Origin: Sorghum bicolor
Taxonomy: Eukaryota > Streptophyta > Magnoliopsida > Poales > Poaceae
Direction: 5' to 3'
DNA: 64,000 nucleotides
Assembly: GCF_000003195.3 (NCBI RefSeq)
Contig: NC_012876.2
Coordinates: 48,789,276-48,853,275 of the forward strand
Shown here: in pieces, positions 46,951-59,300 of the stretch
Layout: each line of letters starts with the position of its first letter
Numbering within the stretch: the stretch's first letter is position 1
Made by a program: the position numbers and the translations under genes
Notes under the pieces: generated by a model
Seen by the model: the letters and a program-made list of their open reading frames with translations, nothing else
Database searches by the model: none
What the model was told of the DNA's origin: nothing

Positions 46951-47986
46951 TGTCGGTGTTTTTCCCCCGGGGGGTCACACCAACGAGTAAATTTGTATGC
47001 GTGCTCCCTTTCCCAGATGGTGATGCAAGAAGACACAGAGATTTATCCTGGTTCGGGCAAGAGAAGGCCCTACGTCCAGCGGGGGAGGGAGGTTTGTATT
47101 ATCTTGCACCTAAGTGCTTGTACAGGGGTGAATACAAGCGCGGTATGAAGTATGGGAGTTCTACTATGTATGGGCGTAGTGTTCCTCTCTGTTCTATTCC
47201 TGAGTCCCTCCTTTTATAGCTCCAAGGAGAGACCTAGCGTACACGCGTAGATGTCAGAGTAGGGGTCGATAGCAGCACAGAGCGCTGACCTACTCGAGGC
47301 TTCCATACGGCATGGCCTCGAGCCGTCCCATCTTGATAGCCTGGTGATGATTACGCGTGCCCCTGCATTCTGCCCTGCGCGCCGTCTTGCACTGTCCCAA
47401 AGGTCGCACGCTTGTACGGCATGGCGGCAGATTCGGCGGGGTAGTTGTGGTGTTGTCAGTCGACGCCCAACTCGTCCCTAGGAAGGGACCCTGCTCGGTC
47501 GAAGGTCGGACGCCGTGTAATGTGCTGATATCCGGAGCGCTGACCTTGGATGTCTCGAGGGGGTCCCGATTAGACGTTTCGTCCTTGTTTCCTGCGTCCT
47601 GACACGCCCCGGGTCGTTTGGTGGGGAAGGCTGCAAAAAGAACGATGGGACGGGTGCCTGTTTCCTATCACGCTTCCCATGACCAGTGTGTTAGGTGGGA
47701 AAACGGCAGGTGCATTAAATGCCCTGGCTCTCGTGCGCGCGTCAGGCGACGGACAGTGTCCTTGCGCTCGACGCTTCCTGACTCGCTCGAGCCTGTTTCC
47801 GTATTCGACGGTAGCTAGCACTCGACCCCCGATCGATTCGCTCGATGCTATTTCCGTCTTCGAGGCCGCGGACGTCAATGGCTGCGTATGTGTACGGCCA
47901 GAGCGTCGAGTCGAGGGCCTCGTCCTGCGTACGGATAGTCTCATTACGCGCGTCGGTGAGGGTACCCCATATTGATACCCTCGACA
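46951..47986 (-). repeat. Tat-B1 5' LTR (1036 bp)
   Basis: Plus-strand TGTCGGTGTTTTTCCCCCGG...TACCCTCGACA. The reversed TATA box (minus TATAAAA) is at 47212-47218, followed by GGAGGGACTCAGGAATAG. Confidence 0.95.
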
Positions 47987-47991
47987 AGTCC

Positions 47992-49323
47992 TATCGGCTA
48001 GACCAAAATAATCAGGAGTTTTTAAAAGGAAAAGAACAGGACATGTCGTCGATGAAGAGTTTATGTGTTTAGTAGAGCTTGGATCGTCGATATGGCGCGT
48101 AGACGAATCTGATCGGCTTCTTCTATCTCCTTCATGTCTTCGTCGGCAGAGACCTCAATTGGCCTCAGTTTCTTCTTCATCAGCAGTACCTTGCAAGCCT
48201 GGATATTTCGCTCCTCTTCAAGAGTCTTGATTGCTTCATACAGCTGGCTTTCTTCCTGTTGAGCTTGGGACAGAGCTTCTTCTACTTGTTTGAGTTCTGC
48301 CAACAGGGCTTCTCTTTGTGCCGATAAATCAGAGATCTTTTACTTCAGCACGTCTCCTGAGGATTTCAAAATGCCGATGCTCTTGTGCTTTTCATCGGCA
48401 AGGAGCTTTACTTTCATCATCTCTTCTGAGAGCTGGGCGTGAGTATCTCTATCGGCAAGGCGCTGAGCGGCCTTTTGATACTGAAGCTCCCGACTCTCCA
48501 AGTGAGCAGCCTTGAAGAGGATCTCCTCGGCATCGGCAGGAATTTGACCTCTGAGAGCCTTCAACAAGGCCTTAGCAGGATCGGAGTCATCAATCAATTG
48601 GGCCGTATCTTGATGAAGGAGGGCCGACAAATCTTCCAACTTTGCTCTGATCTCTGCCGATGAGATTCCAACCGCTCAAGAAGAACTTGCTTCCTCGCCT
48701 TCGTCCTCAGAGATGTCAATGGCAAAGGAGAACAAGCTGTCGGGAGAATAATGTTCCTGAAAAAGGAAAACAAAATTAGATATTTTATGATCGAGTACTA
48801 ATAACAATAAAAATAGAGATCGGGTAATTTACTTGTTTCAGAGCCATCTCTCGCCTCTGACTAGATGAGGCCGATGGAACCACAGGCCAATCGGCTGGAG
48901 TTGTCGTGAAACTGTGTCAGCTGAAAGATTGACAGAAGTAATTAATAAAGTGGAAAAATAGGTTCATCGGCAATAAATGGAAAGTATGTTACCTTGAGGG
49001 GGTGCAGTACTTGTTTGGATCGAGGAGACTACCGATGCTATGATTGAGCTCACTGGATCGGTGATCTGCTTGTATACATCAGCCGATGTTTCTTCTAGAT
49101 GAGGTTCTTCTTGCTGAAGTTCTTCTGGCTGGGGCTCTTCTTGTGGTTGAGGGGGAGATGGTACTTGCTGTGTCTGAGCTTCTGGAGAAGAAGGGGATGA
49201 TTCTACTGGGATCAGAGACCTTGGGGGAGGAGGAGGCGTTGCTGTTCTCTAACGCTTCGCTTGTGATCTGGTACTCTTGGAACCTTTTCTCTTCGTTTGA
49301 CTGGACTAGGGGGCATTGGCAGT
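47992..49323 (+). mobile_element. Tat-A2, 3' part
   Basis: Continues Tat-A2 after Tat-B1 (TATCGGCTAGACC directly after AGTCC). It is full of GCCGAT/ATCGGC words like the rest of the family and carries the antisense gene below. It is cut at 49323 by the GagX-2 LTR. The Tat-A2 3' LTR is not in the window. Confidence 0.85.
48061..49323 (-). pseudogene. Antisense multi-exon gene of Tat-A2, 3' part
   Basis: Runs on the minus strand, opposite to Tat-A2 pol. The first visible exon (49323-48993) is Pro/Glu/Gln-rich. Intron 48992-48921 (CCTCAAG|GTAACATAC ... AATCTTTCAG). Exon 48920-48833. Intron 48832-48757 (AAACAA|GTAAATTACC ... CCTTTTTCAG). Last exon 48756-48061 encodes acidic DISEDEGEEA, then an Ala/Glu/Gln/Leu coiled coil, ending TAA 48063-48061. 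Two in-frame stops (~48675, ~48340) break it. Layout and character match the antisense gene of Tat-B1, but the sequences are clearly different. The 5' part lies beyond GagX-2. Confidence 0.7.
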
Positions 49324-49593
49324 TGTTGACGGTCCTTAAGTACTAAATATAATCATCAAATAAACAAAGAAAAGGATCTAAATGAAATCAACATCTAGAC
49401 TTAGGGTTTTATCTGACAGAATTCCACGAGTTTTGGTGTTTGTCTATTTCTGCAGGGGGTTATCTGGAAATACGGAAGAAAGGCCCACACGTCGGGATTA
49501 CATTGAGATATCAACGTGCCGCGCAATTATCTTACATCTAGAAGACTCCAGAACCCACGGGAAGGAAGCGGAGGCCGAACGGGGCCAGAGGCA

Positions 49594-49627
49594 GGGCGCC
49601 CGCCCTCCTTCCCTGGGCGCCCGCCCT
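49594..49627 (+). promoter_or_regulatory. Doubled GC-rich motif in GagX-2 LTR
   Basis: GGGCGCCCGCCCT at 49594-49606 and 49615-49627, a 21-bp step identical to that in the LTR at 599-632. Sequence between and around the copies has diverged more. Confidence 0.5.
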
Positions 49628-49745
49628 CCTGCCGAGCCCAATCAGGACTCTCTTTCGGGATGATGTTCCACCGACCTAAAGGATCAAGGATAATCGTTCA
49701 ATCAATGTCGGTTTGATCCAACGGCCCAGGTTCACTTGAGGGGAC

Positions 49746-49752
49746 TATAAAA
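49746..49752 (+). promoter_or_regulatory. TATA box of GagX-2 LTR
   Basis: GGGGACTATAAAACCAGACC followed by CCCCTGGCCCCTGGAGG, in the same order as in the LTR at 1-900. Confidence 0.7.
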
Positions 49753-50669
49753 CCAGACCCCCTGGCCCCTGGAGGAGGCACCCCTTGATCATTATTCATT
49801 ATTCATAAATAGAGCAAAAGCTAGGGTTTAGAGATGAGAGCTCTCCTCTCTTCTCTAAACTAGAGTAGATCTAGATAGTAGCGAGATGGAGAGCGAAGGA
49901 GGATTAGAGGAGAGGCCAGCCTGTCGGTTCTTCCTCCGGTTATACTTCGTCATGATCAAGCTCTAATCAAGCTTGCTCATGGGATGACTCTGGTAATCTA
50001 CTTCTAATTCATTATGCAATTACTAATCTTGTATGTTCTGGTTCACAACTCTTTTGAGTACTTCTAATCTATAGGACGCTATAGGTTAGATTTGTATTAT
50101 AGGTGTAAGCGTGGTGCTTAGACCTAGATTACTTTTGGATATCCCTGTCTAGTTGGATCGTGTGCTAGGCCGCGTAGGTGACAGTTACATTGGTCCGCTG
50201 TAGTCCACCTCTTGTTAGCAGGACGGGTAGGGTTTATCGGCCTATGGATAAGCATCCTTTGTGGTGTAATCTTATCATGTGGTTCGTCCCAGACATAGAC
50301 ATACCCCTTTGAAGTAGAGAAACCATAGTTATCCTCTCTATTCTGCTACCATCGCCCATATACTAGATTGCTCTACTCTCTATTCCCATATTATCACTCA
50401 CTGTTAGCTTACCTTTAATATTGTTCTTATTCGATTCTACCATCTTTACTATTTACACCTATTTACTTATCTTGGTTAAGTTAGAGCGTAGTTGGTTCTC
50501 CCGTTTCCCTGTGGATACGATAAAACCTTTAACCGGGTAAAAGCTTCAATGGTATCCGTGCGCTTGCGGATTATCTGTGTGCGTATAAATACCATAGTAC
50601 ACTCTAGTACCATGCTGGGGATGACAACCTAGTATTCAAGTGGTGTTAGCAAGTGTCAACAGGCATTTT

Positions 50670-50685
50670 TGGCGCCGTTGCCGGG
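50670..50685 (+). other. GagX-2 primer-binding site
   Basis: TGGCGCCGTTGCCGGG lies eight bases after the LTR end. From memory this is the tRNA-Asp-type site common in Athila and related elements. Confidence 0.8.
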
Positions 50686-50827
50686 TAAACGGTTGCTGAG
50701 TTAACTACGAACTAGCTTAATCATTTTCTAAAAAAATAAAATATATATATATAATATTTTCCTTTTTATCCTGTGCCTTATCTCTGCTAATCTTTCATCT
50801 TATCTAATCCTTGATCTCTGGTCTATC

Positions 50828-52385
50828 ATGAATTCAAACATGTCTATCTATGAATTTCATAGACCTACGGGCACACATCTCGAACCACCAAAATCTTCAA
50901 AGCCTATCATAGCATCTAGTTTTGAGATAGACCCCGAATACATAGAATTTATTCAAAAACAACCTTTCTCAGGAGAAGGTGAGGAAAACCCATACACACA
51001 CCTAAGAGAGTTTTATCGAGTCTGTGACCTCCTTCGCATAGAAGGCATGTCCGATGAGACCCTTAAATGGAAGCTCTTTCCGTTCTCTTTAACGGAAAAA
51101 GCTAGACATCGGTACAAACTCAAAGTAGGGAGTGTTCATGGAGATTGGAAGGCGTTACATAATAGTTTTCTTTTAAAATATTTTCCAATCTCTAAAGTGG
51201 CGGAACTTCGGCGTGAGATTATTTCTTTTAGACAACTAGAAGAAGAATCTCTTGGCAAATCATGGGACCGCTTTATTAACCTTACTCTCACTGGCCCAAA
51301 GCTTTCTATTCCACAAGAAGTTCTTCTAATTCACTTTTTTGAGGGCCTTAGTATGGAAAATAGGCAAACCTTGAATACAGCCTCTAGAGGATCCTTCTAT
51401 CACCTACCTGCTAGTGAAGCTTGGAATTTGATTGATTTATTAAGCGGAAAGTCTCCTAGCTTTTATATCCCTAAGAAAGAGAAAGAACCAGTTCCTAGAC
51501 AAGAAGAAGAAGTTTCGATAGCCAGATCACAACCACTTCAATCCCAAACTTTAGCTATCGATCCTAAACCATCAATATCCCAAAATTCTCCAAGGGAGGA
51601 AGGAATTCCGACCTTAAATCTTTCAAATGCTGATGGTTTAGACTTCTGGTTCCATAAGAGACCTTCAAGCAAGGATAATTCAAATCCTTGCAATAATATT
51701 TCTCTTAGAGAATGTACTGGTTCCTATTATGAAGAAGTGGAGGATGAAATATCAAGTGAAGGAGAGCTAAACCATATAGAAGACTCTATCTGCTCCACTT
51801 CCATGTTCACAAGTTCTAAATCCATCCTTGACCTTAGAGACCCCTCTTATCCTTCTACTTTTAAGTCTCATGATGATCCTAGCAATTCACCAAGACGACC
51901 AAACCATAGGAGTCATGAAGACCATAGGGATGGCATGTCAAGTAATGCCATAGAAGGAGAGCTAAGCTATATAGAAGATTCTATCAGCTCCCCTTTCCTG
52001 ATCACAAGTTCCAAATGGCTAAAATGTGTAGAATGGATGGATAAGGAAGAAGCCTTAATGGATTCTGACTTTGGCTCAATTTCAAATGGTGAGTTCTTGA
52101 CTCCCTTTGAAAATGGGATTCATCCAACTATAGAAGAGGACATAAGTGAGACCAATCCAGGAGAAACTCTGAACATTCAGATTGGGGACAAATATAACAT
52201 TAATGAGCATGGAATTTATTTCATAGCCACTTCATTTACTCCATGCTCATATGCACCATCTTCCCAATCTATTGGTCTCTCCAACATCACCACATTTGAG
52301 ATCTCCAACCCCCTCTTCCTTTCTATTTATAAAAACTTTAAAAGGGTGGTTGTCGATGCATATGTCTATAATAAATATTACAGAT
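50828..52385 (+). pseudogene. GagX-2 gag, interrupted two codons before its end by a solo LTR
   Basis: Start ATG 50828, about 140 bp after the primer site. 519 codons are open up to the insertion; the last two residues and TGA lie at 56328-56335, after the solo LTR and one target copy. Residues ~50-220 hold the capsid core (PFSGEGEENPYTHLREFYRV, LFPFSLTEKARHRY, WDRFINLTLTGPKL, LNTASRGSFYHLPASEAW). The remainder is Ser/Glu-rich with a repeated 'GEL.(H/Y)IEDSI.S' motif (about 51760 and 51956). No zinc knuckle seen. The insertion replaces the end with one Leu before a stop, so it may still be translatable. Confidence 0.85.
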
Positions 52386-55300
52386 TGTAACAGAACCGAC
52401 CAAATTATAAGAGATTAAGCCTAACAGTGACCATTTGCATAGTCAAACCATCGAGCTTAAACCCATATAATCCCGGTAGTCCGTGAAATCTTGAAGGATT
52501 TCAAACCACATATCGTATGAACAGCCAAGATTGTAATAAGTTTAGCGGTCACCATCCACAGTTACATCCCAGTTCGAAAACATTCATACAATACATCGGA
52601 GTTCTTAAAAATTATTACAAACCAAGTTCTTCAAGTAGCGGAAGCTTCATAGTTCGAAAATACAACACAAACACTTAGTCCGATACAGTGCCATAGTTTG
52701 GTCATTCCCACAAAAGCAAAAGAGAAGACGGAGTGACCATCGCCCTTGGTCTAGTCATCACCCATGGCTGGGTACAGACAGAGGATGCAATAACCATAGT
52801 ACATTTGACCATCTGCAAAACAACATGGGAGTAGAACCCTTAGTACGAGAATGTATTCAGCTAGACTTACCCATCATAAACTTAAAATAAAGACTCTTCA
52901 AGGATCATGAAGGCTATATAGTGGGGTAGCTGACAACCATTTTGCATAACCGCAGGATTCTATTATCATAACCTACATAAATCTTTCTTCTTTTAATTTG
53001 CTCAAGTTGAAGGTATCATTACCTATTATCTAGTTTTGCACCTGCACTATTACAAGCAAGTATAGTGATATGATAGTACCTCATCATAGCATTCTTAAAC
53101 CATTTATCATTATAACCCAAGTGTTCCATAGTCCTTACTACGAGGACGAAGCTCATGCAAGTGCTCACTATCCAGGAGCGATGGCGATTCGAATCGATTT
53201 CTAACCAGCTGGCGAGTTTATTCCCCACACAAACCACACTCACTGATCAAGTGAGCTACGGGTCACCGTATTGCACTATCCAGGACCAATTCGCGGGTTC
53301 GACAGGCACCGCCCGTACCCGAGGACCGTTCCGGTGACCGAGGTATCCAAGGTATACCAAGGTTGCGCGCCGCGCCCTCGTCGTTCTCCTCAACCATCAC
53401 CAATACAGCGCGTACATCGGGCCGATTCTCGGCCCGGATAGTGCTCAGGCTTCGCGGTCGGAACGACTTATCCTTCCAGCTAAATGTGGGGCATGCGTTC
53501 AACATGACAAGAGGGCCGTCAACGATCGGTCCTTAATCGACACAGGCAGGGGCACTATGGTCAACCCACCATAAGACCCTGCCCGGTTTCCTATTCCATC
53601 TCACACTTGGTTATTCTCTTCCCAAAGCAACCACTGCTTAATCAAGTAGGTATACACCTATATCTCGCAGGTGACATGGAATCACCCGACTTCTACCGGA
53701 CTAAGCAAGCTAAGCATAGACTCCGTGCCTATCTACATAGGACAAGGTAGATAAACGAGTAGGGATAACAAGGAGTACATATGCATCAACGGTATCAAGC
53801 AATTCCTATCACTTAAATGCAGTATAGTAGAACAAGCATAGTATATCATGTAAGTTAGCGAGAATAGGGAGACTTAGAATGCTCCGGGGCTTGCCTTTCT
53901 CAAACGTGCTGGGTCGGTGATCCGGACACTCCTGTAGCTCCTCTCCGGGTTTCGGTGCTTCCAGAGGTTCCTGCTCCTGAATCTCCTCTGGCTCCTCGGG
54001 TCCCACCTCGTTCTCCTGCGAGCCTGTATGATGCATGTGTGCTCATGAGTGGAGTGCGAGATGCCCGAGTGGATGCTTGTATGAGAAGGTACCAAATGAT
54101 CATGACATGATGCATAGGTGATTCACTTGGTCATGCTCATTACAAGGTAGTCAACATCATCCAAGAACAGACAATTGAATTAAACATCTATTGCATTCTC
54201 TTCTACAAATTGTTTTTCAAGCGTAACCAGCAACCCACATGATGCTTCAAAGATACACCAAACCCCTTCTTATTCTATTTAACCTATATATAACAATTCA
54301 TAATTTTCTTTATTCATTTCTAGGCCCATCAAAATTTGCATGCAGTTCTGTTCATCAATAAATTCCACAAAAATTACAGGAGACTATCAGTCAAGCATAA
54401 AGTCTACTATAAATTTTTCATAATTTTTGGATACTTATTTTGAGCTACAAAAATCACAAGATTATTACATAAAGGCAAGTACAATTACTCTGCTGTGGTA
54501 TAAGTGTCAAACAGCAGATTTCATATTTTTACAATTTGTCTAATATCATAAGAAACATCCACAAAAATTTCCAGATTAATTGCATGATCCAAATTTTTAT
54601 TAAAAATCATAAACCACTGCCATGCAAGCATTTAAATCACTATAAATTCATTTATACACCAATAATGTGTAGCAATATTTTCCCAGTGAGTTAACATACA
54701 TGCAGAGCCAGCAAATCAAGTTTCACATTTTTCTGAGCCACACTTTAATTACTATGCATTTTCCAAGTTTTGCAAAAGCATGAATTAATTATTTCTGTCC
54801 AGAAAAAGTGTTCAAACATGACATGCAATTACATCAAGCTGTAGATCTGAAAATATAGAGTACACCAAAATTTATTTCATCAAATTTGGAGCTGTAGAAC
54901 TCAAGATATGGATTTTACAAGGTTTAAATCGATTTCTGGAAAACATTTTCTGAAAATCAAATCGAAATCGGGATCAAACACGCTAAAGACACCCAGATCT
55001 ACACCCAACACGGCCCCCCTGCGACTGACAGTGGGCCTCTGACCCCACTGGTCAGCGAGACCGAGAGGGAGGGCACCTCCGACGAGCAGATCTCGCCGGC
55101 GGCGAGGTCTCCGGCCACGGGGTGAGCACCATCGTGCTCCCCGCATCGAGGCGCACCCAGCGGTACCCTCGGAGTGACCGGAGGATGGCCGGAGCACCTC
55201 CGACGAGCATGCATGGCGGCACGGCGGCGCTGCTCGCCGTGGCCAGGCTGCTCTGGCGCGGTAGAGCACGCGCAAGGGCTCCTCCGAGCTTCCTCGTCGG

Positions 55301-56322
55301 ACTACGGATCTAACACGTCAAAAAGCAAGCGAAACGAGGCGGAAACGAACGAGATTCGACGCGGCGGAGCTCTCCGGCGAGGTCGGAGCAATTCCGACGA
55401 GCGATTCATGGCGCTCGACGGGCTCTCACCTCGGTAGAACGTTCGCAGGAGCTTACCGCGACTACGGCGAGTGCTCTGGTGGTTTTGGCGTCGAGGTTGG
55501 GGCACTGGCGTGGCCGACGGTGAGCAGCGGAGCTGCTCCGGTGATGGCGCTGCGGCGGAGCTCCTACGGCTTCGGTTGCGCTCGCGAGCGGAGGGAGGAA
55601 GGAGAGAGGCGCGGGCGACAGAGCGAATGGAGTGGCCTGGGAGCCCGGGCCGGCGTCCCGACCAGGTGAAGCCGGTCGGCCGCGGCGCGCCCATCGCCGG
55701 CGTACGGCCGCCACGTGGCCGTCGCTGGCTGGGACGAGGCGGGCGTCCGCGCGCGGGAGAGAGGGGGAGGGGGAGGCAGGCCGGGCCGCGGTCTGGGCCG
55801 AAAGGGAGGCGGGGTTGGCCCGGCAGCGCCTGCCCCTTTTCCATTTTTTTTTTGAATTTCTTTTCTCAAATTCTTTTCTTAATTCATTTGGACCAATTTA
55901 AAATCATTTTCACCTCTTTCTCCCTAAAGCAAAGTTGTTCCAAAACAAAATCCCTACAACTTTGTTTTAATAAGCAAGACCAAATTCCAAATAGAATTTG
56001 AATTACATATTAAAACTAGTTCTAGGTTTTCAAATAAACTCATTTTGGGGATTTTTGTATAAATTCCATTTCTCAAATTCTATGGCTCCAAAAATTGCAC
56101 AAAAACATTCTTAATTCTTCTGACACATAAATCAACCTAGTTTGAATATTTTACATTTTTAGAAGCAAGCATCATATTTTTAGCATATCTAAAGCACATG
56201 GAATAAAACACATAAAATCATATTTTGGGATGAATGACATGCTCATGATGCTATGCTTGATGAGAATGCTTATGCATTGCTTTGATAAGGCTAAGTGCAT
56301 GCTTAACACCTAGGGTGTTACA
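52386..56322 (-). repeat. Del-family solo LTR (3937 bp)
   Basis: Plus-strand reading TGTAACAGAACCG...ACACCTAGGGTGTTACA, i.e. a full Del LTR in reverse, with no internal region. Flanked by CAGAT at 52381-52385 and 56323-56327, the expected trace of LTR-LTR recombination after insertion. It aligns end to end with both Del-2 LTRs and includes the segment deleted from the Del-2 5' LTR. Confidence 0.95.
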
Positions 56323-56335
56323 CAGATCTCGTTGA

Positions 56336-59300
56336 GTTGATCTTGATATAGGTCAGCGTTGGAAGAGAAACCACTTCGCCGACATAAATTGATGGTCTCC
56401 CAAGGACAAGCTTAGTGTCCTAAAATAAGCACTGATTAGATTATAACATGAGCTTTTAATTATTTGCAACATTACCTTGTGTATTGAGCATATAAGGATA
56501 ATTGTAAAAATATTCCTTCGGGTATTCTTGTCACTAACCTTTCCAGGATTGGAGCAAGAAGATCGGATGAATGACAAGCACAAGGTATGTCCAACCGATC
56601 ATCATACAACATTGAATTAAATTCATCCAAACTTCAATTTTGCAAAATTCAAGCTTGGGGGAGTACTTTACATAAAAACATCCTTTGCCATGTTGCTATG
56701 ATGGTTGTCCCTACCTTTGAGACATGCTCAATTTGTTAAATACTAATCACACTACTTCATCTCCACTTGAGTAGATCTCTATAAATGCTGTCATGCTACC
56801 TTTGTCTACTTACTAGCAAGTGTTGGTTTGGAAGTACTCGACATACTTCCATTGACATTTAAATTGAGCGTGGTGCTTAGGTTAAATAGCCTTCCTTAAT
56901 CTGATTAGACATGGAGTCTAGTTTGGTTACTGAACTAAAAACTGCTTGAGTAGATATTGGTATATTCTGTCGGACTAACCCCTGCAGGAAAACTTTCAAT
57001 ATCAACCTGGGAAGTCCTGAGATAAACTCACATTGGAGACAAGGAGAGGGACACATGAAGTTTTACAATTTACACAAGGAAGACATAGCTCATAAGAGAT
57101 GATCCATGGAAGGTGCCACAAACACGATACACAACCACTACGAATGGGAAGCTTCCACAAGGTAAGATGGTACCATCACTCTTCAATTAAGGTAACATCT
57201 TAAGGTACTTGACTATCACTTTTATAAGCTTCTCCTTGGTTCTGGTGTTCATATGAATAAAAGAGAAAAACATGTATGATTTATAACTCCAAATTAACCA
57301 ACCCAACTGATTCAGCATGTTTAGTCCTTTAATATTTGTTCCTAGTACTACCTCCATGATCCCACACTCCTAATCATATGAGCTAAAATGTTGCACATTC
57401 AACCTTTGGCAAGATATAAAGAAAAAGACATATACATAGATAGATTATCTTTCTATAAGGTTGAAGCGATCTGATCTGACAAATGTTTTAAATGCTACAC
57501 TCATGAACTTATCACCCATCAACTTTGTCTTGCTCCCTATGCTTAAGGTTAGAGAAGAACAAATACACTTTTGGTTCTGTTGGTGTATTCTACCAACAGG
57601 GCCCATGCACTTGATCTCTGCCTTGTCTCTATGAGCAGGTACACTTCGAGCAAAACATGAAGGAGTTTTATAACTCTTAGACTTTACCAAGTGAAGGACC
57701 TGGATCTACGAGCACAAACACACTGAGCATGATGCTGCCAACGCCGCACTTCGAACTGCTGGGCAAACGAAGAACATGGGTGACACCGTATCAAGAGGTG
57801 CAGACGTCAAGGTCCGCACCTGAATCAAATGACGCACCTGAAGAATGAACACAGTGAGAAGTCTTGTTCAGAAGACTTAAAACATTGAACCCTCGCCGAA
57901 AGGTAAAATCGTTAGTTATCCATATTTATCCTTTCTGCATTCCCTTTTCCCTTTTGATTACTTACTTTCCTTAAATGGCTTATTAGTTAATCATGCTATC
58001 TTGAAAAGAAAATAAAAATGTTAAAAATACTAAGCCCCATGTGAGTATGCTCGTGGCATAAAACCCATAAGTACATTCACTGTGGTGCCGTAAAAATAAA
58101 ATAAATATATTCCTATCCTATAGAAATGAAAATATAAAAATAAATTTATGATCCTACCAAAGAGAGTAATATTTATTAGAGGAAGCTCAACATGATAAAG
58201 GCAAAGAGATTTTATGCTAACACTTAACCAGCTCCACAAAGCTTTGTTGTCTATTTGAGCTCCACAGAATTTAAGGATCAAAGAAGACTAGCAAAAGGAG
58301 GACATCCTAATCGCTGTCAGGGTGCTGCCGACATTCAAATACACCTCCGTCACCTGCTAGCTACATCAGAAGAAATTACGTCAAAATCCAGCTTGGGGGA
58401 GAGCACCCCCATTTATCCAGCTAAGTGTTTCTACTCGCGTTTATACTTTACTCAAATAATAAAAAGATACATAATCATAAAAACCCAAATAAAGATTTTA
58501 TGCTTATATATATATATCTTCTCTTAGTTTGCTAAATAAATAAATAAATAAATAAATAAAGTTTGCTATGAACCCTCATGATAAGCTCTCACATGGAAAT
58601 GATGAATAGTTGCTCTGCCATGATTAGTTCTCAAAATCGAAATCTCTCTCAAGTTTAGGCATGACTGTTATGAATTAAAATTTGCTCTAAACCTGAACTT
58701 GTGGGAAGAGTACTTGATCTAAAGTCTTAGTCGTTAATGGATATGATATGGGAAGGTTGAGCTGTTGTTTCTCTTTTCCTAGAGATGCTAGAATTCAGGA
58801 GAATTTTATCTTTGAAAATCTTTAAAATGTTGAATGATGAGTTCGTGTATGATGAGAGTTTAAAATCCTACCACAGACATATATACATGCTTATTAGACT
58901 ATGAACCATACATTTACTTTTTACTGCTTATGAGCATTGAGTGTGGTCAAGCTGTGTAGACCCTTAGAAGCTTGTCATGCGGTTATAATCAAGATTCACA
59001 TGCACGTCCACTCATACATGCTGCTTCTACCCCGGAAGTACGCATCCACATACATCCACTCCTTTCCATCTCGAGATTCACCCAAAATTATTCTACTCCT
59101 ATCCGGGAGAAAATAACCAAAAACATTATCCCATTCTTGTTTTTCCCTGTGAAATAAATGCTCAAGCTATTTTGGTTACTACCACTTGCTACATTATTCC
59201 AGGAGGGTGAGTGCTCTGAAAAAAAAGAAGAAAAATACGAGAAAATAAAAAGGGGCAAGTGCCCGGAACCTCAAAAGAAAAAAGAAAAAGTGAGACGAGA

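Larger units (their letters stand above)
33632..47986 (-). mobile_element. Tat-B1, complete Tat-lineage element with an antisense gene
   Basis: A 14.4-kb element in minus orientation flanked by AGTCC (33627-33631 and 47987-47991). LTRs are 33632-34666 (3' LTR) and 46951-47986 (5' LTR). They differ at roughly 25-30 of ~1035 positions by eye, so insertion is moderately recent. Internal order on the minus strand is primer site, gag, protease-RT-RNase H-RNase H-integrase, then a gene on the opposite strand, then the 3' LTR. Several stops but hardly any frameshifts in pol. Confidence 0.95.
49324..50661 (+). repeat. GagX-2 5' LTR (1338 bp)
   Basis: TGTTGAC at the start and GTCAACA at the end form a perfect 7-bp inverted terminus. 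TATA box at 49746-49752; doubled GC motif at 49594-49627. Related to the reversed partial LTR at 1-900. Confidence 0.9.

Noticed and set aside
58537..58561. (AAAT)n run considered as a possible repeat array
   Set aside because: Simple microsatellite; no spacers, no CRISPR character, and eukaryotic DNA.
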